Shown piece by piece: positions 36,206 through 45,588 of a stretch of DNA of 64,000 nt. Source of the stretch: Ornithinibacillus sp. 4-3 (GTDB taxonomy: Bacteria; Bacillota; Bacilli; Bacillales; Amphibacillaceae); NCBI RefSeq assembly GCF_040958695.1, contig NZ_CP162599.1, positions 3,196,001-3,260,000 on the forward strand. Reading direction: 5' to 3'. Both the position numbers and the translations under genes were made by a program. Positions within the stretch are counted from its first letter, which is position 1. Every line of letters begins with the position of its first letter. The notes beneath the pieces were generated by a model. It saw only the letters and a program-made list of their open reading frames with translations, was not told the DNA's origin and searched no databases.

Positions 36206-37780
36206 TCACTTTGTTAAATTCCATATCTTCAAACAAAACTGTAAAACAAATAATGTTTCAGCATCATTTAAGTCCATTTGAAGCTCTTGTTGAATCCGTT
36301 GCAGACGATAATTAATTGTTCTTCTATTTACAAATAACCTTTGCGCAGTATGAGAAACATTCCTATTCTCTTCCATATACACATTTAATGTTTCTAATAA
36401 ATGATGATCCACATTTAATAATGGAGTTAATAATCCTTCAGCGTATTGCCTCACATTTTCCTGTCTGCTTAAAGGAAGTAAAAACATATAAATACCAAGC
36501 TCGTGATAAGAAACTACTGGTTTATCAGGGAAAAGGCTTGTACCAATTGATAATGTCTTCTCTGTAAACTCCTTCTGTTTCTCTAAATCATCAAGGTTAG
36601 AAAAACGATTACTAATAGCAATACGCACATCAGCAATCATTGTTTTCGCAAAGGCTTTAGCTAATCTTTCTTCTATTGGCTGGGTTTCCAGCATATTTCC
36701 TTTAGCAACTGGAAGTAAAACAAAGACTTTCTCTCCATATTCAATAATGGAATACGATTGATTAGAAAATTTCTCCATACTATAGGCTAAATATTTACGA
36801 TAAATACACATGTAATAAATAAAACTGGCATGCTCCTCTAAAATATGTCCATTTAAACCTCTTTCCAAATAAAGCAGAATATAGTGTGGAGCAGGATTTT
36901 TCTTTATATGAAATAATGTTAAATCCTGCAAACGTTGTTGTTGAATTTCATTTAATTCGCTCATCCAAGTGGTAAATATTTTGTTCTGTATCATTTTAAT
37001 TGCTGTTGGATGAAATAAATGCTGTTCTTCATGACTTGAAGAAAGGAAATGAATATAAGCTACTTGACGGTTTTTCTCAATAAAAGGCAGGATAACACGA
37101 TGACGCATACCTTTTTCTATATGATGAACAGCAGATGATTCCATCAATTCCATTCTCCATTTTTCCAATGTTTCTTCCGCTTTCTCATGATGAGGTTTAG
37201 AAAATAATAAAAAATCCTTTCGCCAATCATCACTTTGTACACGTCTCGAATGAACCAAAAGACGCCCATGCATGTCCTCTATAAAAATCGTACATTTCAA
37301 TTTATCAGCTAAATCATTAATAAGCTCCTCCATATGCAGATAAGATTTAGCTTCTATTTCATAAAGTGGATGTGCAGATTTAGGTAAATGTGTAATTTCA
37401 TTCATATGTAGTCGCGCATATAAAGGAGTTAAAATACTAATGTAAGATACCTCTTTAGGTAAAATAAATACAGGAATCTGATGCTCATCAGCTAATTGGA
37501 TAAACTTTTCTGGCAATACATCTATAAAGCGACCCAGCTTTATCATAATACCAGCACCCTGTTTTTCAATAATATCTTTCATCACCTTTATCTGCGCTTC
37601 TACATTATCCTTCACAGAATAAAACGTCGTAATAAAGAAGGCACCCTCTGTCATCCAATTAGCCAGATCAGGTACCTCCATCACTTCAATAGATGTAATT
37701 TGTCTATGAAGTCCTTCTTTTCCTGCAATCACATAGGTTTTATATGACTTACCAATTTGTAATACATCTGAGACTCGCAT
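36206..37780 (-). CDS. PucR family transcriptional regulator (2)
   Basis: Regulator of 524-525 residues with an N-terminal PucR domain (RVSDVLQIGKSYKTYVIAGK, then TSIEVMEVPDLANWMTEGAFFITT) and a C-terminal PucR helix-turn-helix (NVSHTAQRLFVNRRTINYRL, near residues 480-499). GAGGAGC lies upstream of adjacent GTG (37783) and ATG (37780) codons; I report the ATG. It is a diverged paralog of the regulator at 24493. It lies 23 nt downstream of the aromatic-acid-exporter-like gene, so the two form an operon, and it precedes a binding-lipoprotein gene that may be its target. The effector is unknown. Confidence 0.87.
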   Translation of the reverse strand: MRVSDVLQIGKSYKTYVIAGKEGLHRQITSIEVMEVPDLANWMTEGAFFITTFYSVKDNVEAQIKVMKDIIEKQGAGIMIKLGRFIDVLPEKFIQLADEHQIPVFILPKEVSYISILTPLYARLHMNEITHLPKSAHPLYEIEAKSYLHMEELINDLADKLKCTIFIEDMHGRLLVHSRRVQSDDWRKDFLLFSKPHHEKAEETLEKWRMELMESSAVHHIEKGMRHRVILPFIEKNRQVAYIHFLSSSHEEQHLFHPTAIKMIQNKIFTTWMSELNEIQQQRLQDLTLFHIKKNPAPHYILLYLERGLNGHILEEHASFIYYMCIYRKYLAYSMEKFSNQSYSIIEYGEKVFVLLPVAKGNMLETQPIEERLAKAFAKTMIADVRIAISNRFSNLDDLEKQKEFTEKTLSIGTSLFPDKPVVSYHELGIYMFLLPLSRQENVRQYAEGLLTPLLNVDHHLLETLNVYMEENRNVSHTAQRLFVNRRTINYRLQRIQQELQMDLNDAETLFVLQFCLKIWNLTK

Positions 37781-37803
37781 CACAAAACAGCTCCTCTTCC
37801 CTA

Positions 37804-38844
37804 CTAAAAATCCTTTTGTTGTTTGCGAACTAGCTTATCTAAATGCTCAAGTTCTACCATTAGCTTTACAATACTACTGGAAACAGGGAAAATATCAATC
37901 CATTTTTCGATTTCAGATTGTTGTAATTCATTAATTAAATCATTAATCGTTAAATTCATCACACTAAAGCTTTCTTTCTGCATTTCCTTTTGAACAGTGA
38001 TTTTCCCTTCGTATGTCAGGATAATATTATCCTGATATTCCACAATACTTGCTACTAATTTCTTTACTAAAAAGGATTGATTTGTAGAAATAGCCTCTAC
38101 TTTTTTTATTTTTTCATCTAGATTTTCTACTAAGTCAAATTGTAATTCAATAACTTTTAGCATTTGTTTAAACACAACTACATTGCGCAAGAATGCATAG
38201 CGCTTTCGAATCAGCATACTGCCCTTTTCATCATCAATCACTTGAAGATAATCTTGTACTGATTTAATATTCTTTTGTAATTCTTCTTCTTTCTTCTTTA
38301 ATTCTTTTACTTTCATCATCTGATTAGGAATAACTCTTAATAAAAATCCAGTCTGTTCAAATGACTTCTTTATCTTTTCATAAATTAACTTTTGATGATT
38401 CGGTGGGAAGATTAACATATTCACTAAGAATGCCGCCGAAATCCCAATCACAATTAAAGAGAGACGATCGTATAAATAAATCAAATTGATGGTCCGTTCA
38501 CCTGATAACATAATACTGGCAATCGTTAAGATCATAATATTCACCGATTGCTCCCAGCGCATCTTCATACTTAATGCGATTGCTAAAATCACCGTAATAC
38601 CAATAGATACAGGATGCAAGCCTAATGTATAAGCTCCTGCTAAGGCAAATATAATACCGAGTATAGTAGATAGTGTTACTTCTTTTACATATTTTACGGA
38701 ACGCATGATAGATGGCTGCATAGCTACCACCGCAGTAATAACAGAAACAATTCCTAATTCAATGTTATATGATTCAGTTACTAATATTGCTAAAGCAACT
38801 GCTAATCCTGTTTTCATCATTCGTGGCCCGATATTAAAATTCAT
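37804..38844 (-). CDS. FUSC/aromatic acid exporter family membrane protein
   Basis: Protein of 346 residues. The N-terminal half (about residues 1-150) carries roughly five membrane helices with the ArAE/DUF939 pattern MKTGLAVALAILVTE, VSVITAVVAMQPSIMRS and STILGIIFALAGAY. The C-terminal half (about 155-346) is cytoplasmic, charged and predicted coiled (KELKKKEEELQKNIKSVQDY). Relatives are assigned to aromatic acid efflux, though many are uncharacterised. GAGGGAGATAG precedes the ATG. Co-transcription with pucR(2), which starts 23 nt downstream, suggests export of a compound the regulator senses. Confidence 0.82.
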   Translation of the reverse strand: MNFNIGPRMMKTGLAVALAILVTESYNIELGIVSVITAVVAMQPSIMRSVKYVKEVTLSTILGIIFALAGAYTLGLHPVSIGITVILAIALSMKMRWEQSVNIMILTIASIMLSGERTINLIYLYDRLSLIVIGISAAFLVNMLIFPPNHQKLIYEKIKKSFEQTGFLLRVIPNQMMKVKELKKKEEELQKNIKSVQDYLQVIDDEKGSMLIRKRYAFLRNVVVFKQMLKVIELQFDLVENLDEKIKKVEAISTNQSFLVKKLVASIVEYQDNIILTYEGKITVQKEMQKESFSVMNLTINDLINELQQSEIEKWIDIFPVSSSIVKLMVELEHLDKLVRKQQKDF

Positions 38845-39092
38845 AACTCATCTATCTCCCTCATACTTTCTTCACTACTTATTATATTATGTTTATTCTT
38901 TTCCTATTATCATATCATGGAAACATTATTTTTATTGTCTTTTTGAATACGGCACTCTAAATAAAATTAAGAAAATTTGTAAGCCTTTTCCATTTTTAGA
39001 AAACTCATAATTTGCTATAATAAATGACAATTGTATGAATTAACCTCCGTGCTTATTTTAGTGCGGAAAAATATTATTGGGGGAACTTAAAT

Positions 39093-40916
39093 ATGCACAC
39101 CTTTCATGGCGGAGCTGTCGCAAGCGAAAGCCCAGAAGCTGCTCAAGCAGCTATTGATATTATGAACAAAGGAGGAAATGCTGTTGACGCTGCTGTTGCT
39201 GCCGTTGCAGTCCAAGGCGTAACACGACCATTTTCAGGAGGAATTGGTGGTGGTGGATTCATTAATATTTATTTAGCGGAAGAAAATCGTCATCTAATCT
39301 TAGACCATCATACATTAACATCAGCAGCATTCGGTCCAGAAGCTTATGTATATCCAAAAACTGGTGAAATTTATCCAATGGATGTACGAATTTCATCTGG
39401 TATGGCTACAGCTGTTCCTGGTGCTCCAAAAGGCTGGGAAGAAGCAGTAGAGAAATATGGAAATTTAACATTAGCTGAAGTATTACAGCCAGCAATTGAG
39501 GTTGCCGAAAATGGTTTTACAGCAACTCCTAACCTTATTCGTGAAATCAGTGAAAATGCAACACGCTTCCGTTTATTCCCAGAAACTGCGAAGCTTTATT
39601 TAGATGAAGATGGTAATGTACCTGAGGTTGGTACATTGATTAGAAATCCAGATATGGCTAAAACATATCGACTTGTTGCTGAACATGGGAGTAAGGTCTT
39701 TTACGAAGGTGAAATTGCTGAAGCCATTATAAAAACTGTTACACAACCGCCCGTTAGCGAAAATCCTGATTTTGCTGCAATAGATGAGGATTGGAAGGAA
39801 GAATACGGAGTGATTGCTGGAAATATGACATTAGAGGACTTAAAAAATTATGAAACATTAACCTATAAACCTCTTAAAACGACCTATCGTGGTTACGATT
39901 TGTATCAAACTCGCTCTGTATCAAGTGGCGGTATTACGATTGGCCTTGCACTTAATATATTAGAACAGTATGACCTGAAAAACATGCCAAGAACAAAAGC
40001 AATGCATTACTATATTGAAGCAATGCGCCATGCTTTTGCAGATAGAACTGCTTATGTTGGAGATCCAAAGCATGTTGCAACACCGGAAAAAGGGCTTGGT
40101 GATAAGGCATATGCAGTGGAACGCAGGCAGCTTATAAAGGATAATATTGCTTCTACAGCACCAGTTGCACCAGGAGATCCTTGGCCATTTGATGAAGCCA
40201 TAAAAGCAGAAGAAAATGAGCAGCAAGCTACTTATAAAATAGCCGGTACAGAAACTCCTGAAAAAGAAAATAAACGCCCTGAACAATGTACCATTCATTT
40301 AACAGTTTCAGATAAAGATGGAAATGTTGTTAGCTTTACAAATACCATTTTGTTTATTGGTGGAAACGGGATGGTTGTACCTGGATATGGATTTTTGCTA
40401 AATGATATGTTATTACGTGTCATTCCTATGAATCCACCTACTCATCCGGATTATCCAAGACCAAATATGAGACCATTAAGTAATATGTCTCCAACTATCG
40501 TATTAAAGGATGGTAAGCCTGTTATCGCATTAGGAAGTCCAGGCGCTGAAACAATTGTATCTACAGTACTTCAAACAATTGTTAATTATATAGACTTTGA
40601 TATGAGCTTCCCTGATGCGATTGCTACACCACGTCTTACAGAATTAAATCATGAGGATGGGCATACTCGCTATGAAAGCCTTTTTGAAGGACAGTATCAA
40701 AATCCAGATGGTTCAGATTTAATTGAAGAATTAAGGAAAATGGGACATCAATTATTAGCTGATCCGAAAAAACAAGGTACTGGATCTGTCACAGCAATCG
40801 AATTTTTCCCAGATGGGAAAGTACTTGCAGTTGGGGAACCAATTCGTCGCGGTGGTGGGACAGCTCTTGTCCAGCATCCTACAAAAGAATCAACTCAGTC
40901 TCATCTCGCAGAGTAA
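39093..40916 (+). CDS. ggt: Gamma-glutamyltransferase/acylase-family Ntn hydrolase
   Basis: GGT-family protein of 607 residues that cleaves gamma-glutamyl bonds (glutathione, gamma-glutamyl amides) and self-processes into two subunits. The catalytic Thr is T400 in PEQCTIHLTVSDKDGN. GGNAVDAAVAA (28-38), GGIGGGGFINIY, YSSGGIT-like VSSGGITIG and NMSPTIV follow in canonical order. It begins HTFHGGAVASESPEAAQAA without any signal peptide or lipobox, unlike secreted Bacillus GGT, so it is likely intracellular. GGGGGAACTTAA precedes the ATG, and TATAAT at 39016-39021 may be its -10 box. Three M20 hydrolase genes follow on the same strand. Confidence 0.85.
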   Translation: MHTFHGGAVASESPEAAQAAIDIMNKGGNAVDAAVAAVAVQGVTRPFSGGIGGGGFINIYLAEENRHLILDHHTLTSAAFGPEAYVYPKTGEIYPMDVRISSGMATAVPGAPKGWEEAVEKYGNLTLAEVLQPAIEVAENGFTATPNLIREISENATRFRLFPETAKLYLDEDGNVPEVGTLIRNPDMAKTYRLVAEHGSKVFYEGEIAEAIIKTVTQPPVSENPDFAAIDEDWKEEYGVIAGNMTLEDLKNYETLTYKPLKTTYRGYDLYQTRSVSSGGITIGLALNILEQYDLKNMPRTKAMHYYIEAMRHAFADRTAYVGDPKHVATPEKGLGDKAYAVERRQLIKDNIASTAPVAPGDPWPFDEAIKAEENEQQATYKIAGTETPEKENKRPEQCTIHLTVSDKDGNVVSFTNTILFIGGNGMVVPGYGFLLNDMLLRVIPMNPPTHPDYPRPNMRPLSNMSPTIVLKDGKPVIALGSPGAETIVSTVLQTIVNYIDFDMSFPDAIATPRLTELNHEDGHTRYESLFEGQYQNPDGSDLIEELRKMGHQLLADPKKQGTGSVTAIEFFPDGKVLAVGEPIRRGGGTALVQHPTKESTQSHLAE

Positions 40917-40920
40917 GTAA

Positions 40921-40961
40921 AGCTTCAATCCGTAGAAAAGAGAATTCTATGGATTGAAGCT
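40921..40961 (+). terminator. Hairpin after the GGT gene
   Basis: AGCTTCAATCC pairs with GGATTGAAGCT (11 bp), extended by TAGAA/TTCTA. No U-run follows, so it may act as a processing or partial-termination signal. Confidence 0.45.
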
Positions 40962-40995
40962 CTATATTATATATTAATCAAAAGGGGATAGTATA

Positions 40996-42186
40996 GTGGA
41001 TATCAAAGCATTACATACAGATTTAGAAGAACTTTTTCCAAAAATGGTAGAGATTCGTCGTGATTTACATCGTCATCCTGAGCTAGCTTATCAGGAAGTT
41101 CGCACAGCAAAAATCATTGCAGATTATTTAGAGAATCTCGGTATTGAGGTTCGCACAAAAGTAGGGGGCAATGGAGTTGTTGGTACACTTAAAGGTGGAA
41201 AGCCTGGTAAGACTGTAGCTATCCGCGCCGACTTTGACGCATTACCAATTCAGGATGAAAAGGATGTAGAATATAAATCTACCATTCCAAATGTTATGCA
41301 TGCTTGTGGACATGATGGACATACAGCAACACTTTTAGGTATTGCAACTGTCTTAGCGAAGCATCGTGATGAATTAGAAGGTACTGTCGTATTCCTACAT
41401 CAACATGCTGAAGAGGCAATTGGTGGTGCTGCACCTATGATTGAAGATGGCTGTTTAGAAGGTGTAGATGTCGTATTTGGAACACATTTATCAAGCACAG
41501 AGTCTGTTGGAGGTATTTACATTCGCTCCGGTTATATGATGGCAGCAACTGACGGATTCGAAGTGACTATCAATGGTAAAGGAGGACATGGTGCATCTCC
41601 TCATGAAACAGTAGATCCACTTGTAATCGGAAGTCAGCTTGTTATGAACCTACAACAAATTGTCAGTCGTAATGTTGATCCGATTGAATCCGCTGTTTTA
41701 ACAGTTGGCTCTTTCCATTCCGGAAAAGCGTCTAACGTCATTCCAGATACAGCAAAAATTACGGGTACTGTTCGAACTTATGTCCCTGAAATTCGTGATT
41801 TAATGGAGAAGCGTATCACCCAGCTTGCCAATACAGTTTGCCAAGGTAATGGTGCTACTTGTGAAATAAAATATCACCGAGGATATGACGCGGTATGGAA
41901 CCATCCAGCAGAAACGACTTATATAGAAGATATCGCAGCAGAGGCCATCGGTGAAAATAATGTGATTGAATCCCCACCATTAATGGGCGGAGAGGACTTC
42001 GGATACTTTATGCAAAAAGTCCCTGGAACTTTCTTCTTCACCGGAGGAGCAATGGATGATGCAAACCTTGTGTTCCCACACCATCACCCACGCTTTGACT
42101 TTAACGAAGAAGCAATGAAAGTAGCAGGAAAAGTATTGTTATCTGCAGTAGCAAAAGCAAATGAAGCAGAGATCGGAAAGAAATAG
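40996..42186 (+). CDS. M20 family amidohydrolase (tandem copy 1)
   Basis: M20D-type amidohydrolase (hippuricase/N-acyl-amino-acid hydrolase group), 396 residues. Metal-site residues are C104 and H106 in HACGHDGHTA, E139-E140 in QHAEEAIGG, H163 in GTHLSST and a C-terminal His in PHHHPRFD. The dimerisation/lid domain is about residues 180-295. The start is GTG with AAAGGGGATAG upstream. The downstream gene encodes a near twin of identical length, evidence of recent tandem duplication. Family members remove acyl groups from N-acyl amino acids, which suits an island that imports modified amino acids. Confidence 0.9.
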   Translation: MDIKALHTDLEELFPKMVEIRRDLHRHPELAYQEVRTAKIIADYLENLGIEVRTKVGGNGVVGTLKGGKPGKTVAIRADFDALPIQDEKDVEYKSTIPNVMHACGHDGHTATLLGIATVLAKHRDELEGTVVFLHQHAEEAIGGAAPMIEDGCLEGVDVVFGTHLSSTESVGGIYIRSGYMMAATDGFEVTINGKGGHGASPHETVDPLVIGSQLVMNLQQIVSRNVDPIESAVLTVGSFHSGKASNVIPDTAKITGTVRTYVPEIRDLMEKRITQLANTVCQGNGATCEIKYHRGYDAVWNHPAETTYIEDIAAEAIGENNVIESPPLMGGEDFGYFMQKVPGTFFFTGGAMDDANLVFPHHHPRFDFNEEAMKVAGKVLLSAVAKANEAEIGKK

Positions 42187-42265
42187 AAATTTTTAGAAGA
42201 TATTTACATTCATGGTTCCGCGCTCTACAATAATAGATAGGACTTATACAATAAGGAGAGATTTC

Positions 42266-43456
42266 ATGGATATTAAACAATGGCATCAAGATTTAGAAGA
42301 ACTTTTTCCAAAAATGGTAGAAATCCGTCGTGATCTACACCAACATCCTGAGCTTGCTTATCAAGAAGTTCGTACAGCAAAAATTATTGCAGATTATTTA
42401 GAAGACCTTGGTATTGAAGTACGTACGAAAGTTGGAGGTAATGGGGTCCTTGGAACAATTAAAGGAGGAAAACCTGGTAAAACTGTAGCTATTCGTGCAG
42501 ATTTCGATGCTTTACCTATTCAAGATGAAAAAGATGTAGAATATAAATCTACTATTCCTAACAAGATGCATGCCTGTGGACATGATGGACATACAGCGAC
42601 ACTTTTAGGTGTTGCAACTGTCTTAGCGAAGCATCGTGATGACTTAGAAGGTAATGTTGTTCTCATTCATCAGCATGCAGAAGAAGATATCGGCGGCGCT
42701 GAGCCAATGATTGCAGATGGCTGCTTAGAAGGAGTAGACGTTGTATTTGGAACGCACCTCTCAAGCACGACGCCTCTTGGAGAAATATCTTGTAGTCCTG
42801 GTTATGTCATGGCTGCAACAGACTTTTTTGATATTGTAATTAACGGAAAAGGTGGACATGGTGCATCTCCGCATCAAACAGTTGACCCTATCGTTACAGC
42901 AAGTCAATTAGTCATGAATTTACAGCAAATCATTAGCCGTAATGTTGATCCGATTGAATCTGGCGTTGTAACTGTAGGTTCATTCCATTCCGGAGAAGCA
43001 CCGAATGTTATTGCAGATAGTGCAAAAATCACTGGTACTGTTCGTACATACCTTCCAGAGGTTCGAGATTTAATTGAGAACCGTATTAGTCAAATTGCTA
43101 ATGCAATTTGCGAAGGAAATGACGCTACTTGTGAAGTACAATATCATCGAGGCTATGATGCAGTATGGAATCATCCAGCAGAAACAAAATATCTTCAAGA
43201 GGTTGCTTCAGAAATTATTGGAGAAGAAAATGTTATTGAAGGACCACCTTCTATGGGTGGAGAAGACTATGGTTACTTCATGCAGAAGGTCCCTGGGACA
43301 TTCTTCCATACGGGTGCAGCATTGAGTGATGCTAGCTTAGTTTACCCACATCATCACCCACGTTTTGACTTTGATGAAGATGCAATGAAGATAGCAGGAA
43401 AAATCCTATTATCTGCAGTTGCAAAAGTAAATGATGCAGACATCGGGAAAAAATAA
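42266..43456 (+). CDS. M20 family amidohydrolase (tandem copy 2)
   Basis: Near-identical tandem paralog of the preceding protein, also 396 residues, with the same metal site (HACGHDGHTA, QHAEEDIGG, GTHLSST, PHHHPRFD). I choose the ATG at 42266 because AAGGAGAG lies just upstream and the product then starts MDIKQWHQDLEEL, aligning with copy 1; the earlier start at 42212 has no ribosome site. Visible differences cluster at the substrate-facing segment after GTHLSST (TPLGEISCSPGYVMAATDFFDI against ESVGGIYIRSGYMMAATDGFEV-type sequence). This suggests divergence of specificity between the copies. Confidence 0.9.
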   Translation: MDIKQWHQDLEELFPKMVEIRRDLHQHPELAYQEVRTAKIIADYLEDLGIEVRTKVGGNGVLGTIKGGKPGKTVAIRADFDALPIQDEKDVEYKSTIPNKMHACGHDGHTATLLGVATVLAKHRDDLEGNVVLIHQHAEEDIGGAEPMIADGCLEGVDVVFGTHLSSTTPLGEISCSPGYVMAATDFFDIVINGKGGHGASPHQTVDPIVTASQLVMNLQQIISRNVDPIESGVVTVGSFHSGEAPNVIADSAKITGTVRTYLPEVRDLIENRISQIANAICEGNDATCEVQYHRGYDAVWNHPAETKYLQEVASEIIGEENVIEGPPSMGGEDYGYFMQKVPGTFFHTGAALSDASLVYPHHHPRFDFDEDAMKIAGKILLSAVAKVNDADIGKK

Positions 43457-43465
43457 GACACGAAC

Positions 43466-43499
43466 AAAACGTCACCGGAAAATTTTTCCCTGACGTTTT
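43466..43499 (+). terminator. Terminator after the tandem M20 genes
   Basis: AAAACGTCA pairs with TGACGTTTT, with GGAAAA/TTTTTCC continuing the stem. A T-run follows. It separates the tandem pair from the third M20 gene. Confidence 0.75.
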
Positions 43500-43527
43500 T
43501 TATATATGGAAAGAAGGAGTTCAGTAG

Positions 43528-44775
43528 ATGAATAAACTAGAAGAGAAGATTGTAAGTTATATAGAAGAACATGCTGATCAATTAATTGAGTTATGTAGTA
43601 AGCTTATCCAGTTTAATAGTGAAAATCCACCTGGTGATTCTAAACCAATCAGTAAATACATTGAATCCTTTTTAGAGCAAGAAAATATCTCGATGGATTG
43701 GTATGAAGCTGGAGAAAATATGTGGAATATCACCTCTACCATTGGTTCAAATCATGGGAAAACATTAATTTTCTGTGGTCATACAGATGTAGTTCCTGCT
43801 AGTGATTTAAGCCGCTGGGAATTCGATCCCTTTTCTGGGGAAGTAAAAGATGGATGGATTTTAGGTCGTGGAGCAAGTGATATGAAAGGTGGTCTTGCTG
43901 GATTAATTTTTGCTTTCTATGCGCTTAAACATTTAGATATTCCTCTAGATGGTAAGCTAATGTTAGCTATCGTTCCAGATGAAGAAACTGGCGGCGAGCT
44001 TGGAGTTCCATGGTTGTTAGAACGTTCTTTAATTGCTGGAGACGGTTGTATTATTGCCGAGCCTTCTTCCCCATTAAATCCAACGATTGGGCAAAAGGGT
44101 TCCTGTTGGTTTCGCTTAACTGTATCTGGCAATCAAGCACATGGTAGTCTTGCACCTTTGGCAGGAAAAAATGCGATTATTGATGCAATGAAAGCAATTG
44201 ATACGATTAAAGAACTTTGGGATATGGATATTCGTGTTCCTGATGAAGTTCAATCTCTTATTAATATTTCTAAAGAATATATGAAGAACATGGAGAATAC
44301 AGCTTATTATGAAGTATTAGAACGTATTACAGTTAATATTGGCGTAATCCAAGGTGGAACTAAATCCAATGTTGTACCAGATCAATGTATGGTAGAAGTG
44401 GATTGCCGCCTTCCTTTTGGTATCAGTAACGAAGAAGCATTAATGCATATACGTAGTAAACTTGATCAGCTTTCTATCGACTATACACTGGAGCCATTTG
44501 GATTTAAGAGTTCAGCTAATTATACCTCAGCAGAAGATCCTATCTGTCAGGCCGTAATGGCAAGTATTGAGGATATTACCAAAGAACACGCATATGGTGT
44601 AATGCAGTGGGCTAGTAGTGATGCACGCCACTTCCGTGATTATCAGATTCCTGTACTACAATATGGCCCTGCTTATTTACCAAGCATCCATAATTTTAAC
44701 GAGAAAGTATTAGTAGAAGACGTCATACGTTGTGCAAAAGTATATGCATTGACTGCGTTAAAGTTTTTAACTTAA
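43528..44775 (+). CDS. M20 family (ArgE/DapE-type) peptidase
   Basis: Di-metal peptidase of 415 residues. The metal ligand His is in FCGHTDVVPA (near residues 82-91), the bridging Asp in GRGASDMKGG (near 114-123), and catalytic and ligand Glu in VPDEETGGELG (near 150-160). This is the ArgE/DapE/CPG2 arrangement and differs from the M20D pair just upstream. Substrates are typically N-acyl or N-succinyl amino acids or dipeptides. AAGAAGGAGTTC precedes the ATG. The gene ends at a bidirectional terminator shared with purC. Confidence 0.88.
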   Translation: MNKLEEKIVSYIEEHADQLIELCSKLIQFNSENPPGDSKPISKYIESFLEQENISMDWYEAGENMWNITSTIGSNHGKTLIFCGHTDVVPASDLSRWEFDPFSGEVKDGWILGRGASDMKGGLAGLIFAFYALKHLDIPLDGKLMLAIVPDEETGGELGVPWLLERSLIAGDGCIIAEPSSPLNPTIGQKGSCWFRLTVSGNQAHGSLAPLAGKNAIIDAMKAIDTIKELWDMDIRVPDEVQSLINISKEYMKNMENTAYYEVLERITVNIGVIQGGTKSNVVPDQCMVEVDCRLPFGISNEEALMHIRSKLDQLSIDYTLEPFGFKSSANYTSAEDPICQAVMASIEDITKEHAYGVMQWASSDARHFRDYQIPVLQYGPAYLPSIHNFNEKVLVEDVIRCAKVYALTALKFLT

Positions 44776-44786
44776 TCCAATAAAAC

Positions 44787-44828
44787 AAAGCTAGAACTAA
44801 GTATTCTAAAATACTCGGCTCTAGCTTT
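44787..44828. terminator. Bidirectional terminator between M20 peptidase gene and purC
   Basis: AAAGCTAGA pairs with TCTAGCTTT, with AGTATT/AATACT forming an inner stem. TTTTT follows on the plus strand. Confidence 0.8.
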
Positions 44829-44836
44829 TTATTTAA

Positions 44837-45520
44837 TTAACCTAACAGTAATTTAACCAAATCCAATGGCTCTACATACTTACCATCTTTATATACACGC
44901 ATATTTCCTGCAGAAATTTCATCAATAAGAATAATTTCTCCTGTTTCTGCGTCACGACCAAATTCTAATTTAATATCATAAAGAACTAATCCCTTTTTAG
45001 CTAGTTCGTCTTTTACAATTGTAGAGATATCCTGTGTTAATTTCTTTAATACCTCATAATCTGCTTTAGGTAAAACATCTAACATATGTAATGCATCTGC
45101 AGAAATAGGCGGATCTTGACGTTCATCATCTTTAAGTGTAACTTCTACGAAAGCATCTAAATCTTGACCTTCTTCACAATACGCACCATAACGACGTAAG
45201 AAGCTACCAACTGCTTTAAAACGGCAAATAACTTCTAATCCTCGACCGAACACTTTTGCATTCTTTACTTGCATCGTTGCTTCTTCAATATTTGCTTCAA
45301 TAAAATGTGTAGGGATGTTTTTTTCTGCAAGTTTACTAAAAAAGAATTCTGTCATACGTAAACCAGCTTTACCCATACCTTCAATCGTTAAACCAACAGT
45401 ATTAGCACCTGGATCGAATACACCGTTCTCCCCTGTTACATCATCTTTAAATTGTAATAGGATATTTCCGTTTTCTAATTGGTATACGTTTTTTGTTTTT
45501 CCTTCATAGGTCAAATTCAT
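44837..45520 (-). CDS. purC: Phosphoribosylaminoimidazole-succinocarboxamide synthase (SAICAR synthase)
   Basis: ATP-dependent ligase joining aspartate to CAIR in purine synthesis, 227 residues. The ATP-grasp-like N-terminus is YEGKTKNVYQL (5-15), followed by the substrate-binding segment ECRFKAVGSFLRRYG-type near residues 98-112 and LIDEISAGNMR near 199-209 (SDE/DEI motif). The gene stands alone, outside a pur operon, between catabolic genes. It may be the only copy, or a second copy with a different amide-forming role. There is no G-box/purine riboswitch upstream. The start at 45520 is preceded by GGAAGGGAAATCAAAG. Confidence 0.9.
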   Translation of the reverse strand: MNLTYEGKTKNVYQLENGNILLQFKDDVTGENGVFDPGANTVGLTIEGMGKAGLRMTEFFFSKLAEKNIPTHFIEANIEEATMQVKNAKVFGRGLEVICRFKAVGSFLRRYGAYCEEGQDLDAFVEVTLKDDERQDPPISADALHMLDVLPKADYEVLKKLTQDISTIVKDELAKKGLVLYDIKLEFGRDAETGEIILIDEISAGNMRVYKDGKYVEPLDLVKLLLG

Positions 45521-45588
45521 CTTTGATTTCCCTTCCGCTTCTTTAGTAAATTCATTTTCTAGTATAAAGTGACACCCTTAAATGTCAA

